A stretch of DNA of 64,000 nt from Streptomyces marianii (GTDB lineage: Bacteria; Actinomycetota; Actinomycetes; Streptomycetales; Streptomycetaceae). Positions 17,127 through 27,830 of the stretch are shown here, piece after piece (within the stretch, counting starts at the first letter, position 1; each line of letters opens with the position of its first letter). The notes under the pieces are model-generated. The model had not been told where the DNA came from. It searched no databases and worked only from the letters and a program-made list of their open reading frames with translations. The stretch lies in the NCBI RefSeq assembly GCF_005795905.1, contig NZ_VAWE01000001.1:2046001-2110000 (forward strand), written 5' to 3'. The position numbers and the translations under genes are program-made.

Positions 17127-19217
17127 TCAGTCCATGCCGGTACCGGGGTCGAAGTCGTCGGGGTAGGAGTCCTCCCCGTACCCGTCACGGGTGTACTCGT
17201 CCCCGCCCCCTCCGTACCGCCCGTACTCCCGGCAGGACGAACCGCCCGCCGATGCCGGCCGCTTCTCCAGGATCTCCCTCGCCCGGGCCTGCCCCCAGCT
17301 CGTGTCGTACCAGGACTGCTCCGTCTCCCACAGGACGCGTTCGATGTCCTTCAGCGCGCAGGAGCGCACCGGCTCGGGAAGGGCGTCGAGAGCGGGGACG
17401 GCGTCCGCCGAAAGATCGCGCAGATACCGGACGTCGATCTTCCCTGTGCTCTCGAAGCGCTGGACGTTGCGCTCGGCGACCAGCGCGTCGGGCGAGCCGA
17501 GGCCGAAGGCCAGGACCGCGGCGGCGGCACTGCCCGCGACGGCGCGCGGCAGCCAGCGGCTCCCGAGGATCCCCGCGGCGATGATCAGCACCAGCACGAG
17601 TCCCAGCCACAGCTCCATCGCGGCGACCGAGATCCGCAGCCGCGTCAGCCCGTACGCGTCGACGTAGAGGTCCATCCTGCGCAGCGCGGAGGCCACCACC
17701 ACCAGGGTGAGTACGCACAGCGTGCCGAGCACCGCGCGGACGAGGGCGCTGTCGCGGGCCCCTCCGCACGGCGCCCAGCGCAGCGCCAGCCCGATGACGA
17801 CGAGGGTGAGCAGAGTGGCCCACAGCAGCTGCCAGAAACCCTGCCGCGCGTACTCGGCGTAGGTGAGTCCCGTCTCGCGGAGCACCCTGTCGTACCCGCC
17901 GAAGAGGACGGCCAGCTGGACGGCGATGAAGGCCGCGAAGAGCAGGTCCAGGACGATCAGGGGAAGGGCCCACTCGACCCTGCCCCTCGCTCTGCCCTGT
18001 CGCAGGGTGAAGCGGTCCCAGCGCAACGGCGCCGCCGCGGTGTGCGCCGCCGCGAGTGCCCCGGCCAGCCCGACGAGGAACAGCAGGAAGCGCCAGGGGG
18101 CGTCGACACCCGAGACGTCCGGTGTCAGCTGGCCGAGCAGATCGGCGAACGCCGCGTCGGCGCCCGCGAACAGCGCGCCGAACACGAGGAGCAGGAAGAC
18201 GGCCACCGCGCTCGCGCGCAGCACGGGGCCCCAGCGGCCCCTCGAACCGTCCGCACGTTCGCGGAGTCCGCGCCACCCCCACACCGGACCGGTCACCAGC
18301 GAGTCCAGCACGCCGACCGGACCGAGGACGACGCCCGGCCAGGTGCGGCCCCCGTGAAGAGCGAGCGAGCCGACGGCCAGCGCCGAGACCACGGCCAGGA
18401 ACGTCGGCCAGCCCGCGTCGCGCAGGGCCGGGACGAGCAGCAGCGCGAGGCCGCCGACCGCCCAGACGGCCGTCCAGGGGCGCAGCCGTCGGCCCGCGGC
18501 TCTGGCGGCGAAGTACGCGGCGAGCGTGGCCGGCGCCGCGACGATCAGCAGGTTCACCCCGAGCCCGTCACCGAGCAGCAATGCGCTGAGCAGTGCGGTG
18601 GCGAGGGCACACCAGAGCGTCGCCGCACGAGCGGGCTCGCGCCGGGCGGGGCGGATGGAGGCGAGCCGGGCCTCGGGCCGTTCGACCGGTGGACGCCAGG
18701 GCTGTCCGTGCTGCGTGCGCGCCTGGGCGCCGCCGGGGCCGGCCAACGAACCGTGGCTCTGTGCGGCCCCGGGCATGCCCGGTGGCCCAGGGGACCCGGC
18801 GTCCGGAGCACCGCCGACGGCATCGCGCGGCGCGGTACCGAGCGGGTCCCCCTCCGCCGACGCACCGACGGCCGCGGACCCGGCTGTCGCCGCGTGCCCG
18901 CCCGATTCCGGCGACGCCCCCGACTCCGGTGACCGTCCCGACTCGGGTGGCCTTCCCCCGTCTCCACGAGGCCGGGCGTCACCGGCCTCGTGCGTGGTCC
19001 GCTCGCGGCCGCCGTCCGAATGCCGCTCCCGCGTCCCTGCCGGCGGCAGGGCCGGGACCGGACCCGCAGGATCCGCAGGCGGCCCGGAGCCGTCGCCGGA
19101 ATCGTCGTCCCGCTCCGGGACCCGGTCCTGGACGAACGATTCTTCCCCGGATCCGGCTCGCTCCTCCGGCCCGGGCCCGGTGTCCGGGGCTTGCGGTGTG
19201 GACGGTACGTCTGGCAC
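17127..19217 (-). CDS. DUF4173/DUF4153-type integral membrane protein
   Basis: A 696-residue membrane protein of unknown function. Residues 1-190 are disordered and rich in Gly, Pro, Glu and Asp. About ten to twelve hydrophobic helices follow (for example ATALLSALLLGDGLGVNLLI, FLLFLVGLAGALAAAHTAAA, LLWATLLTLVVIGLAL). The segment VEWALPLIVLDLLFAAFIAV to YAEYARQGFWQLLW is the conserved core of the family. The soluble tail ends in a Tyr/Gly/Asp-rich patch. The GTG at 19215-19217 has gggaggggg upstream. It lies downstream of the ADP-ribosylglycohydrolase gene on the same strand, 220 bases away. Confidence 0.85.
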   Translation of the reverse strand: MPDVPSTPQAPDTGPGPEERAGSGEESFVQDRVPERDDDSGDGSGPPADPAGPVPALPPAGTRERHSDGGRERTTHEAGDARPRGDGGRPPESGRSPESGASPESGGHAATAGSAAVGASAEGDPLGTAPRDAVGGAPDAGSPGPPGMPGAAQSHGSLAGPGGAQARTQHGQPWRPPVERPEARLASIRPARREPARAATLWCALATALLSALLLGDGLGVNLLIVAAPATLAAYFAARAAGRRLRPWTAVWAVGGLALLLVPALRDAGWPTFLAVVSALAVGSLALHGGRTWPGVVLGPVGVLDSLVTGPVWGWRGLRERADGSRGRWGPVLRASAVAVFLLLVFGALFAGADAAFADLLGQLTPDVSGVDAPWRFLLFLVGLAGALAAAHTAAAPLRWDRFTLRQGRARGRVEWALPLIVLDLLFAAFIAVQLAVLFGGYDRVLRETGLTYAEYARQGFWQLLWATLLTLVVIGLALRWAPCGGARDSALVRAVLGTLCVLTLVVVASALRRMDLYVDAYGLTRLRISVAAMELWLGLVLVLIIAAGILGSRWLPRAVAGSAAAAVLAFGLGSPDALVAERNVQRFESTGKIDVRYLRDLSADAVPALDALPEPVRSCALKDIERVLWETEQSWYDTSWGQARAREILEKRPASAGGSSCREYGRYGGGGDEYTRDGYGEDSYPDDFDPGTGMD

Positions 19218-19437
19218 GGGACCCCCTCCCGACCGGGCACCGCGGGTGGGGCAGACAGGGCCGTCCCGCCGTCCCGGCGTCTCATCGGCGCACGCCCGTC
19301 GTGATCAACGCTGCGGCGTGGCCGACAGGCTAGCCCCGGACCCCGCGGAACGCCCCGTCGCGACCGGGTTGTGGCAGGACCGTGACAGAGCGTCGGGACG
19401 GCCGGGAGCAAGGCCCCGCCCGGGCAGCCTCCGCCGG

Positions 19438-20346
19438 TCAGGCAACCTGGGCGGGCAGCCAGTCGGGCAGGTCCTCGGTCTGCGCCAGCCAGGCCGCGGG
19501 CGGAGCCCCGGCCCCCGCCGCCGCGACCACTCCCCCCGCGATGGCGCAGGTCGTGTCGACGTCCCCGCCGACCTGAGCGGTGGTCCAGAAGGTCTTCTCG
19601 AAGTCCCCGAGCGCCCGTGCCGCGGACCAGAGCGCGAACGGAACGGTGTCGTGCGCGCTGGTGCGCCGTCCCCGGCCGAGCACCGCCGCGACCGTGCCGG
19701 CATCGCCGTAGTCGAGCATGTCGCGCGCCCGGCGGAGCCCCTGCCCCACCGCGCTGCGCGGCACGAGTGCGATCACGCCGTCGAGCAGGTCGGCGGGCGG
19801 CGGAGGCCCGCCCGGGGCGGCCGCGAGCGCCGCCGCCGCCGCGACCGCCATGCTGCCGACGACGGCCTCGCGGTGCTGGTGCGTCGTGTACGCGGAGATC
19901 TCCGCCTGATGGGTGGCCTGCTCGGGGTCGTCGGCGTACCAGGCGCCGAGCGGGGCGATACGCATCGCCGCGCCGTTGCCCCACGAGCCCTGGCCGTTGA
20001 AGAGCTGCGAGGCCAGCTCACGCCAGTCGCCGCCCTCGCGGATCAGCCGCAGCATCCGGTTGACGGCGGGCCCGTAGCCCCGGTCGAAGTCGTGGTGGTC
20101 GGCGAAGGACCGCGCGAGGGCGTCCTGGTCGATCCGGCTGTGGGCGGCCAGGACGGCCACCACCGAGCAGGCCATCTCGGTGTCGTCGGTCCACTGCCAG
20201 GGCCCCGACGGCAGCGCGCGCCGTTTCAGCAGCGGATAGTTGGAGGGTACGAAGAACTGGGAGCCCAGGGCGTCTCCCACGGACAGCCCGCGCAGGCTGG
20301 CCAGGGCGCGGTCGAGGCGCCGGTCGAGAGAGGAGTCAGCGGTCAT
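19438..20346 (-). CDS. ADP-ribosylglycohydrolase family protein
   Basis: A 302-residue enzyme likely to remove ADP-ribose from proteins or related substrates. The binuclear magnesium site is complete: WTDDTEM (about 52-58) and GGDVDTTCAIAG near residue 262, with NGAAMRIAP between. GLSVGDALG at residues 20-28 is the usual opening motif. The ATG at 20344-20346 is well placed. It lies 12 bases downstream of a histidine phosphatase gene on the same strand, so the two are probably co-transcribed. The substrate cannot be told from sequence; the family includes DraG (dinitrogenase reductase) and ARH3. Confidence 0.9.
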   Translation of the reverse strand: MTADSSLDRRLDRALASLRGLSVGDALGSQFFVPSNYPLLKRRALPSGPWQWTDDTEMACSVVAVLAAHSRIDQDALARSFADHHDFDRGYGPAVNRMLRLIREGGDWRELASQLFNGQGSWGNGAAMRIAPLGAWYADDPEQATHQAEISAYTTHQHREAVVGSMAVAAAAALAAAPGGPPPPADLLDGVIALVPRSAVGQGLRRARDMLDYGDAGTVAAVLGRGRRTSAHDTVPFALWSAARALGDFEKTFWTTAQVGGDVDTTCAIAGGVVAAAGAGAPPAAWLAQTEDLPDWLPAQVA

Positions 20347-20358
20347 CGCACCGCCACT

Positions 20359-21018
20359 CTAACCGGTGATCCCGTACCACTCGGGGGTGCACCAGCGCTC
20401 GAAAGGCCTGTCCAGCGTGTACCGGCCGTCCTCGCCGAGCAGCAGCACCCGCGTCTCGCCGTTGTCGGGATTCGACAGCGACTCGAACTCGGGCACCGTC
20501 CAGTGGAACCAGCGCATGCAGAAGAGGCGCATGGTCAGTCCGTGGGTGACGAGCAGGACGTTGGGCGGGTGCTCGGGCGATTCGAAGCTCCGGTAGAGGC
20601 TCTCCAGGAACGCCCCCACCCTGTCGTACACATCGGCTCCCGACTCACCCTGCGGAAAGCGGTAGAAGAAGTGGCCGTAGGCATCGCGGTAGGCCTTCTG
20701 CAACCGCACGGCGTCCCTCTCCTGCCAGTTCCCCCAGTCCTGCTCGCGCAGCCGCGGCTCCTCCCTGACCCGGACGAGCCGAGGGTCGAGCCGGAACGCG
20801 TGAAGGGTCTGGTGGGTACGTCGATAAGGCGACACATAGACACTGACGCGCTCGTGGCCGAACAGCCCGCGCAGCCGGTTGCCGGTCTCCTCGGCCTGGT
20901 GCCACCCACGGTCGGTGAGGCTCAGCGCATGATCGGGCTTGCGCTCGTAGACCGAGTCGTCGGCGTTGCCCTCCGACTCGCCGTGCCGGACGAGGACGAT
21001 GCGCCGTGGTCGTGCCAT
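20359..21018 (-). CDS. Histidine phosphatase superfamily protein
   Basis: A 219-residue phosphatase of the phosphoglycerate mutase-like group. The catalytic motif VLVRHGESEGN starts at residue 8, the second His lies in LLVTHGLTMR, and the supporting Arg and Glu residues are in SPYRRTHQT and REQDWGN. The long DWGNWQERDA loop resembles bacterial GpmB-like broad phosphatases rather than glycolytic mutase. The ATG at 21016-21018 is chosen from the MARPRRIVLVRHG start. Its stop is 12 bases from the downstream ADP-ribosylglycohydrolase, suggesting an operon. Confidence 0.9.
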   Translation of the reverse strand: MARPRRIVLVRHGESEGNADDSVYERKPDHALSLTDRGWHQAEETGNRLRGLFGHERVSVYVSPYRRTHQTLHAFRLDPRLVRVREEPRLREQDWGNWQERDAVRLQKAYRDAYGHFFYRFPQGESGADVYDRVGAFLESLYRSFESPEHPPNVLLVTHGLTMRLFCMRWFHWTVPEFESLSNPDNGETRVLLLGEDGRYTLDRPFERWCTPEWYGITG

Positions 21019-21194
21019 AGGACAAACCCTAGATCGGAGCGGCCTCGCACGCGGAGCCCGGTGGCACGGCTGCGGCGTGTCCTCACATGACGCGCACACA
21101 TCCGTGGGCCGGGCCGAAGTGGGCAACGGTCCTCCGCTCCGTCCGCGGTGGCGGCGTCCGCCGGCGGTTCGTCCGCCCCCGCCCGTCCAGGCGG

Positions 21195-21800
21195 TCACAC
21201 GGTCCAGGACGGCTGAAGCTCCACGACGTCGCCGGCCAGCGCCGCGATGTCCGCCTCCGTCTGTGCTCTCAGGGAGAGCCGCTCCACCCGTTCCACCCGG
21301 TACTTGCCGTGCTCGGCGACCGACTGCCACATGGACAGCACCAGGAACTCGTTCCCCGGAGCCTCGCCGAAGAGCCCCCGCACCATTCCCGGAGACCCCG
21401 CCATCGCCGGGTTCCACACCTTCTCCTGCATCAGGGAGAAGTGCTCGACCCGGTGCTCGTGCACCTTGCAGTGCGCCACGCGCACCACGTCGGCGTCCGT
21501 GAAGCGCGGCTCGAATCCGGTCTTCACGTCGAAGCGGTGGTCGAAGAGCTTTGCCTGGAGGTTCCTGTACGTGCCCGACTGGGCGGACGCGAGTCGGTCG
21601 TGCGACCGCGCCATGAATGAGTCGTAGAACGCGCGGGACTCCCAGAACGCGAACACGTGCGCGACATCCGGCCGCCCCCTGCTCCAGCCGCCACCCTGCC
21701 CCCGGAAGCCCGGCTCCCCCAGCAGCCCCGCCCATTTCCGCTGCCCGCGTTCGAACCCCCGACGGTCCACGACGGTGCAGCGAATCCACTTGACCAGCAC
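21195..21800 (-). CDS. YdbC/DUF4937 family protein
   Basis: A 201-residue protein of two related halves, each resembling a ferredoxin-like antibiotic-biosynthesis-monooxygenase fold: residues 1-95 (LVKWIRCTVVDRRGFERGQR, HVFAFWESRAFYDSFM) and residues 100-195 (VVRVAHCKVHEHRVEHF, FLVLSMWQSVAEHGKY). The fold is common in small enzymes and heme-degrading proteins, but no catalytic residue can be assigned. The GTG at 21798-21800 starts the recognisable sequence. It stands alone between the phosphatase and a divergent TerD gene. Confidence 0.8.
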   Translation of the reverse strand: MLVKWIRCTVVDRRGFERGQRKWAGLLGEPGFRGQGGGWSRGRPDVAHVFAFWESRAFYDSFMARSHDRLASAQSGTYRNLQAKLFDHRFDVKTGFEPRFTDADVVRVAHCKVHEHRVEHFSLMQEKVWNPAMAGSPGMVRGLFGEAPGNEFLVLSMWQSVAEHGKYRVERVERLSLRAQTEADIAALAGDVVELQPSWTV

Positions 21801-22017
21801 CGCGCCATCGTACGGCCAGGGGACGTGGCCTTGGTCACTCTACCGGGTGAAGGTACGCCTCCGGTCAACGGCCCGACCGGTTCGAGCCGCCCCCTCCCGT
21901 CCGACCCCGGACGTCGTCGATCACATGACACGATGACAACTCGCACGTGACGCGCGGAGTTGACGGCCGGACCACCGTCCTGGCGGGCCTACGCCGTCCG
22001 AGAGGAAGGGAATTCGG

Positions 22018-22545
22018 GTGAGCAGTCTCAGCAAAGGGCTCCGGAAGGTCCAGGTGACGCTCAAGTGGGACCCCAGCCCCATCGGAGCGGCCGCCCACGA
22101 CCTCGACATCGTCGCCGCCACCTACAGGGCGGACGCCCCGCACGGCGCGCCCGCCTATCTCGTGCACTTCGACAGCCGGTCGCCCGACGGCACCATCACC
22201 CTGGACCGGGACAGCCGTACCGGGCAGGGCTTCGGCGCGGACGAGGTGATGACCCTCGAACTCGAACGGCTGGCGGCTGCCTACGCGAGGGTCGTCGTCG
22301 GCGTCGTCATCCAGCAGCGGAACGCGGAGAAGTCCTTCGCCGACGTCCCCAACACCGGAGTCCGGATACTCGACGGTCCGGTGGAGCTGGCGAGCCACGA
22401 CCTTTCGGGCGTCCCGGACGCCTCGGCCGCCACGATCGCGGAGTTCACCCGGGACGACGCGGGAGCGTGGCAGCTGCGTCCGGTCCTGCGCGGTTTCAGC
22501 GCCGACCCGGCCGAGTTCGCCGAGCTGATGGGCACGCCCGCCTGA
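22018..22545 (+). CDS. TerD-family stress protein
   Basis: A 175-residue TerD-type calcium-binding beta-sandwich protein. VQVTLKWDPSP at residues 11-21 and LDIVAATYRADAPHGAPAYL at about 29-48 match the family, and the Asp residues of the calcium-binding loops (for example DLDI and SPDGTITLDRDSRTG) are present. Such proteins are linked to tellurite, oxidative stress and phage resistance in operons; here it is a single gene. The GTG start has ggaaggga upstream. It ends facing nrdJ with a shared terminator between. Confidence 0.9.
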   Translation: MSSLSKGLRKVQVTLKWDPSPIGAAAHDLDIVAATYRADAPHGAPAYLVHFDSRSPDGTITLDRDSRTGQGFGADEVMTLELERLAAAYARVVVGVVIQQRNAEKSFADVPNTGVRILDGPVELASHDLSGVPDASAATIAEFTRDDAGAWQLRPVLRGFSADPAEFAELMGTPA

Positions 22546-22688
22546 GGGGAGCCTTCGCGGCGGGCCCGGCCGAGACCGCGGCACCCGCCCCGGGGCGACC
22601 GGTGTGCCCCGTCCCTCGTCGCCCACGCCGCCGGCCGGAGGGGGCGTGGGCCGGCCCGGTCCTACCGTGCCGCGGCGAGGGGCGAGAA

Positions 22689-22731
22689 CCGGGGGAGGGA
22701 CGCCGGCTCGTCGCCGGTGTCCCTCCCCCGG
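22689..22731. terminator. Bidirectional terminator between terD-like gene and nrdJ
   Basis: A stem of 18 positions with one G.T pair (22689-22706 with 22714-22731) and a 7-base loop, between two convergent genes. Confidence 0.8.
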
Positions 22732-22790
22732 ATCCCACGCCCCGGGTTCGGCCGGCGCCGGGCGTCACACCCGGCGCGGGCCGCCCGGTG

Positions 22791-25685
<2,895 letters not shown>

Positions 25686-25847
25686 GCCGCCTCCCATATA
25701 CGGGCAAAAACGCCCTGAAGTGCCCAGTTCTTCCCGTGGCACGGTCTCTGTCTGTCATCACGGACGCAGCGCCGTGCGCAGCACCCGTGACAGGTCTCCT
25801 CAGCCGCTCTGCGACCGAACCCCGCCCCGCCCCGCGGGGCCGTTCGA

Positions 25848-26360
25848 TCAGTCGGCAGCCCTGGCGGGCTCGGGGACCTCGTGGGTCGCACCGGGCCCGC
25901 TCTCCTCTGCCGGTTGCCGCTGCTCGCGCAGCTCCGCGATGGCGGCCTCGAAGTCTTCGAGCGAGTCGAACGCTCGGTACACGGACGCGAAGCGCAGGTA
26001 CGCGACGAGGTCGAGTTCCTGCAGGGGGCCGAGTATGGCCAGACCCACGTCGTGGGTGGTCAGCTCGGCGCTGCCGGTGGCGCGCACCGCCTCCTCGACC
26101 CGCTGGCCGAGCTGGGCGAGGGCGTCCTCGGTGACGGGCCGCCCCTGGCACGCCTTGCGCACGCCGGAGATGACCTTGTTGCGGCTGAAGGGCTCGGTCA
26201 CCCCGCTGCGCTTGATCACCATCAGCGACGCCGTCTCGACCGTCGTGAACCGACGGGAGCAATCGGGGCACTGGCGGCGGCGCCGGATCGACGTGCCGTC
26301 GTCGGTGGTCCGGCTGTCGACGACACGACTGTCAGGGTGCCTGCAGAAGGGGCAGTGCAT
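25848..26360 (-). CDS. nrdR: Transcriptional repressor NrdR
   Basis: The 170-residue regulator of ribonucleotide reductase genes. The zinc ribbon is [17 protein letters not shown] with [13 protein letters not shown], followed by an ATP-cone domain (residues about 46-136: [20 protein letters not shown]) that senses ATP/dATP. The C-terminal 25 residues are Pro/Glu-rich. The ATG at 26358-26360 opens the zinc ribbon and has ggagggttgg upstream. First gene of the nrdR-nrdJ operon; two NrdR boxes upstream suggest it regulates itself. Confidence 0.97.
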   Translation of the reverse strand: MHCPFCRHPDSRVVDSRTTDDGTSIRRRRQCPDCSRRFTTVETASLMVIKRSGVTEPFSRNKVISGVRKACQGRPVTEDALAQLGQRVEEAVRATGSAELTTHDVGLAILGPLQELDLVAYLRFASVYRAFDSLEDFEAAIAELREQRQPAEESGPGATHEVPEPARAAD

Positions 26361-26470
26361 GGTTCCCAACCCTCCTCGACAGCACGACTGAACAGCCCCG
26401 CGGGGGCGCATCGGCCCCCTCGAAGCAGCCACAAGCATAGGCGATCGCTGCGACCTTGATGGACCGGGGA

Positions 26471-26517
26471 CCACAACTTCTAGGCGGCTGGGACAATCCA
26501 ACCACTAGATCTGGGGT
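26471..26517 (-). promoter_or_regulatory. Tandem NrdR boxes
   Basis: Two 16-base elements, 26471-26486 (ccacaacttctaggcg) and 26502-26517 (ccactagatctggggt), agree at 10 of 16 positions and are spaced 31 bases start to start. Paired boxes three helical turns apart are the known NrdR arrangement. They lie 111 to 157 bases upstream of nrdR. Confidence 0.7.
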
Positions 26518-26800
26518 TCGGCCCGCCAATCCCGCACCGGCGCGTGTCGCACCTCAGGAGCGCGCGCCCCGTGGCTCGCGGCCGCCGCCGGGCCGGCCAC
26601 GAGATTACGGGAGGGGCCCGGCGCATCCGATTCCGGGGGCCGCGGTCGCCCCTTTCCGGCGTCCCGGATGACAGACTGGCGGTGGACAGCCCCGCGGCTC
26701 ACACCCGGCCGCGAAGGCGGTCGCGACGACCCGGATCATCGGAGCGGCCGCCTATACACCCAGCCACATGCGAGCGTAAGGTGATCTGCGTTTTTTCACT

Positions 26801-26814
26801 CGAACGTGTGTTTG
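26801..26814. promoter_or_regulatory. LexA (SOS) box of lexA
   Basis: CGAACGTGTGTTTG matches the actinobacterial SOS box CGAAC-N4-GTTCG with one change, 63 bases before the lexA start, fitting autorepression. Confidence 0.85.
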
Positions 26815-26877
26815 GCGCAACCTTTCGAAAGCAACTACCGTTGTCCAGCTAGGGAGACCATCTCGAGAGGGGCCGAC

Positions 26878-27672
26878 GTGACCACCACCGCTGACAGTGC
26901 CACCATCACTGCCCAGGACCGCTCCCAGAACCGATTCGAGCCGGTGCATGCCATGAATGACGCAGCCACGACCCCGGAGGGCGCAGAGCCCGGGCGCCCC
27001 GCTCGTTCGCTGCCCGGTCGACCTCCAGGAATCCGCGCGGACAGCTCCGGCCTCACGGACCGCCAGCGCCGGGTCATCGAGGTCATCCGTGACTCGGTGC
27101 AGCGCCGCGGATACCCGCCGTCGATGCGTGAGATCGGCCAGGCGGTCGGCCTCTCCAGCACGTCGTCCGTGGCCCATCAGCTCATGGCTCTGGAGCGGAA
27201 GGGCTTCCTCCGGCGCGACCCCCACCGGCCGCGGGCCTACGAGGTGCGCGGCTCGGACCAGCCGGCCACGCAGCCCACGGACACCACGGGCAAGCCCGCC
27301 GCCTCGTACGTGCCGCTGGTCGGCCGCATCGCCGCCGGTGGCCCCATCCTCGCCGAGGAGTCGGTCGAGGACGTCTTCCCACTCCCCCGGCAGCTGGTCG
27401 GCGACGGTGAGCTGTTCGTCCTGAAGGTCGTCGGTGACTCGATGATCGAGGCCGCGATCTGCGACGGCGACTGGGTCACGGTCCGCCGTCAGCCGGTCGC
27501 CGAGAACGGCGACATCGTGGCAGCCATGCTGGACGGCGAGGCCACGGTCAAGCGCTTCAAGCGCGAGGACGGCCACGTATGGCTGCTCCCCCACAACGCG
27601 GCGTACCAGCCGATCCCCGGGGACGAGGCGACGATCCTCGGCAAGGTGGTGGCGGTGCTCCGGCGGGTGTGA
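26878..27672 (+). CDS. lexA: SOS repressor LexA
   Basis: The 264-residue repressor of the DNA-damage response. The winged helix-turn-helix is at about residues 57-125 ([40 protein letters not shown]). Autocleavage occurs at Ala-Gly in [11 protein letters not shown], with catalytic Ser in VVGDSMIEA and Lys in GEATVKRF. The GTG at 26878 has gagagggg upstream; an internal ATG ([10 protein letters not shown], 25 codons on) is an alternative giving a length closer to other LexA proteins. It is preceded by an SOS box and followed by a terminator. Confidence 0.96.
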   Translation: MTTTADSATITAQDRSQNRFEPVHAMNDAATTPEGAEPGRPARSLPGRPPGIRADSSGLTDRQRRVIEVIRDSVQRRGYPPSMREIGQAVGLSSTSSVAHQLMALERKGFLRRDPHRPRAYEVRGSDQPATQPTDTTGKPAASYVPLVGRIAAGGPILAEESVEDVFPLPRQLVGDGELFVLKVVGDSMIEAAICDGDWVTVRRQPVAENGDIVAAMLDGEATVKRFKREDGHVWLLPHNAAYQPIPGDEATILGKVVAVLRRV

Positions 27673-27694
27673 GCACACTCCGTCGGCTCTGGCC

Positions 27695-27729
27695 GGGCCC
27701 CGGGACCCACTGCGCCGGTTCCGGGGCCC
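27695..27729. terminator. Terminator between lexA and dinG
   Basis: gggccccgg (27695-27703) pairs with ccggggccc (27721-27729) across a 17-base loop, 22 bases past the lexA stop and between convergent genes. Confidence 0.7.
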
Positions 27730-27830
27730 TGTTGCGTCCACAGGGGCCGCCCCGTCCGACGTCCCGTCGCAAGGGACGGCCCGCGCCGCCTCGCGGAGCG
27801 ACCAGGCCCCTGTCCGCCTATCCTCCTGTC

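Larger units (their letters stand above)
26361..26877. other. Divergent promoter region nrdR-lexA
   Basis: 517 bases that must hold the nrdRJ promoter (leftward) and the lexA promoter (rightward). The recognisable elements are the paired NrdR boxes at 26471-26517 and the LexA box at 26801-26814. The stretch 26520-26760 is GC-rich with no gene I can support. Confidence 0.6.

Noticed and set aside
26361..26470. Cobalamin riboswitch ahead of nrdRJ
   Set aside because: I looked for the conserved B12 box and helix pattern and found none; in Streptomyces the riboswitch belongs to nrdAB.
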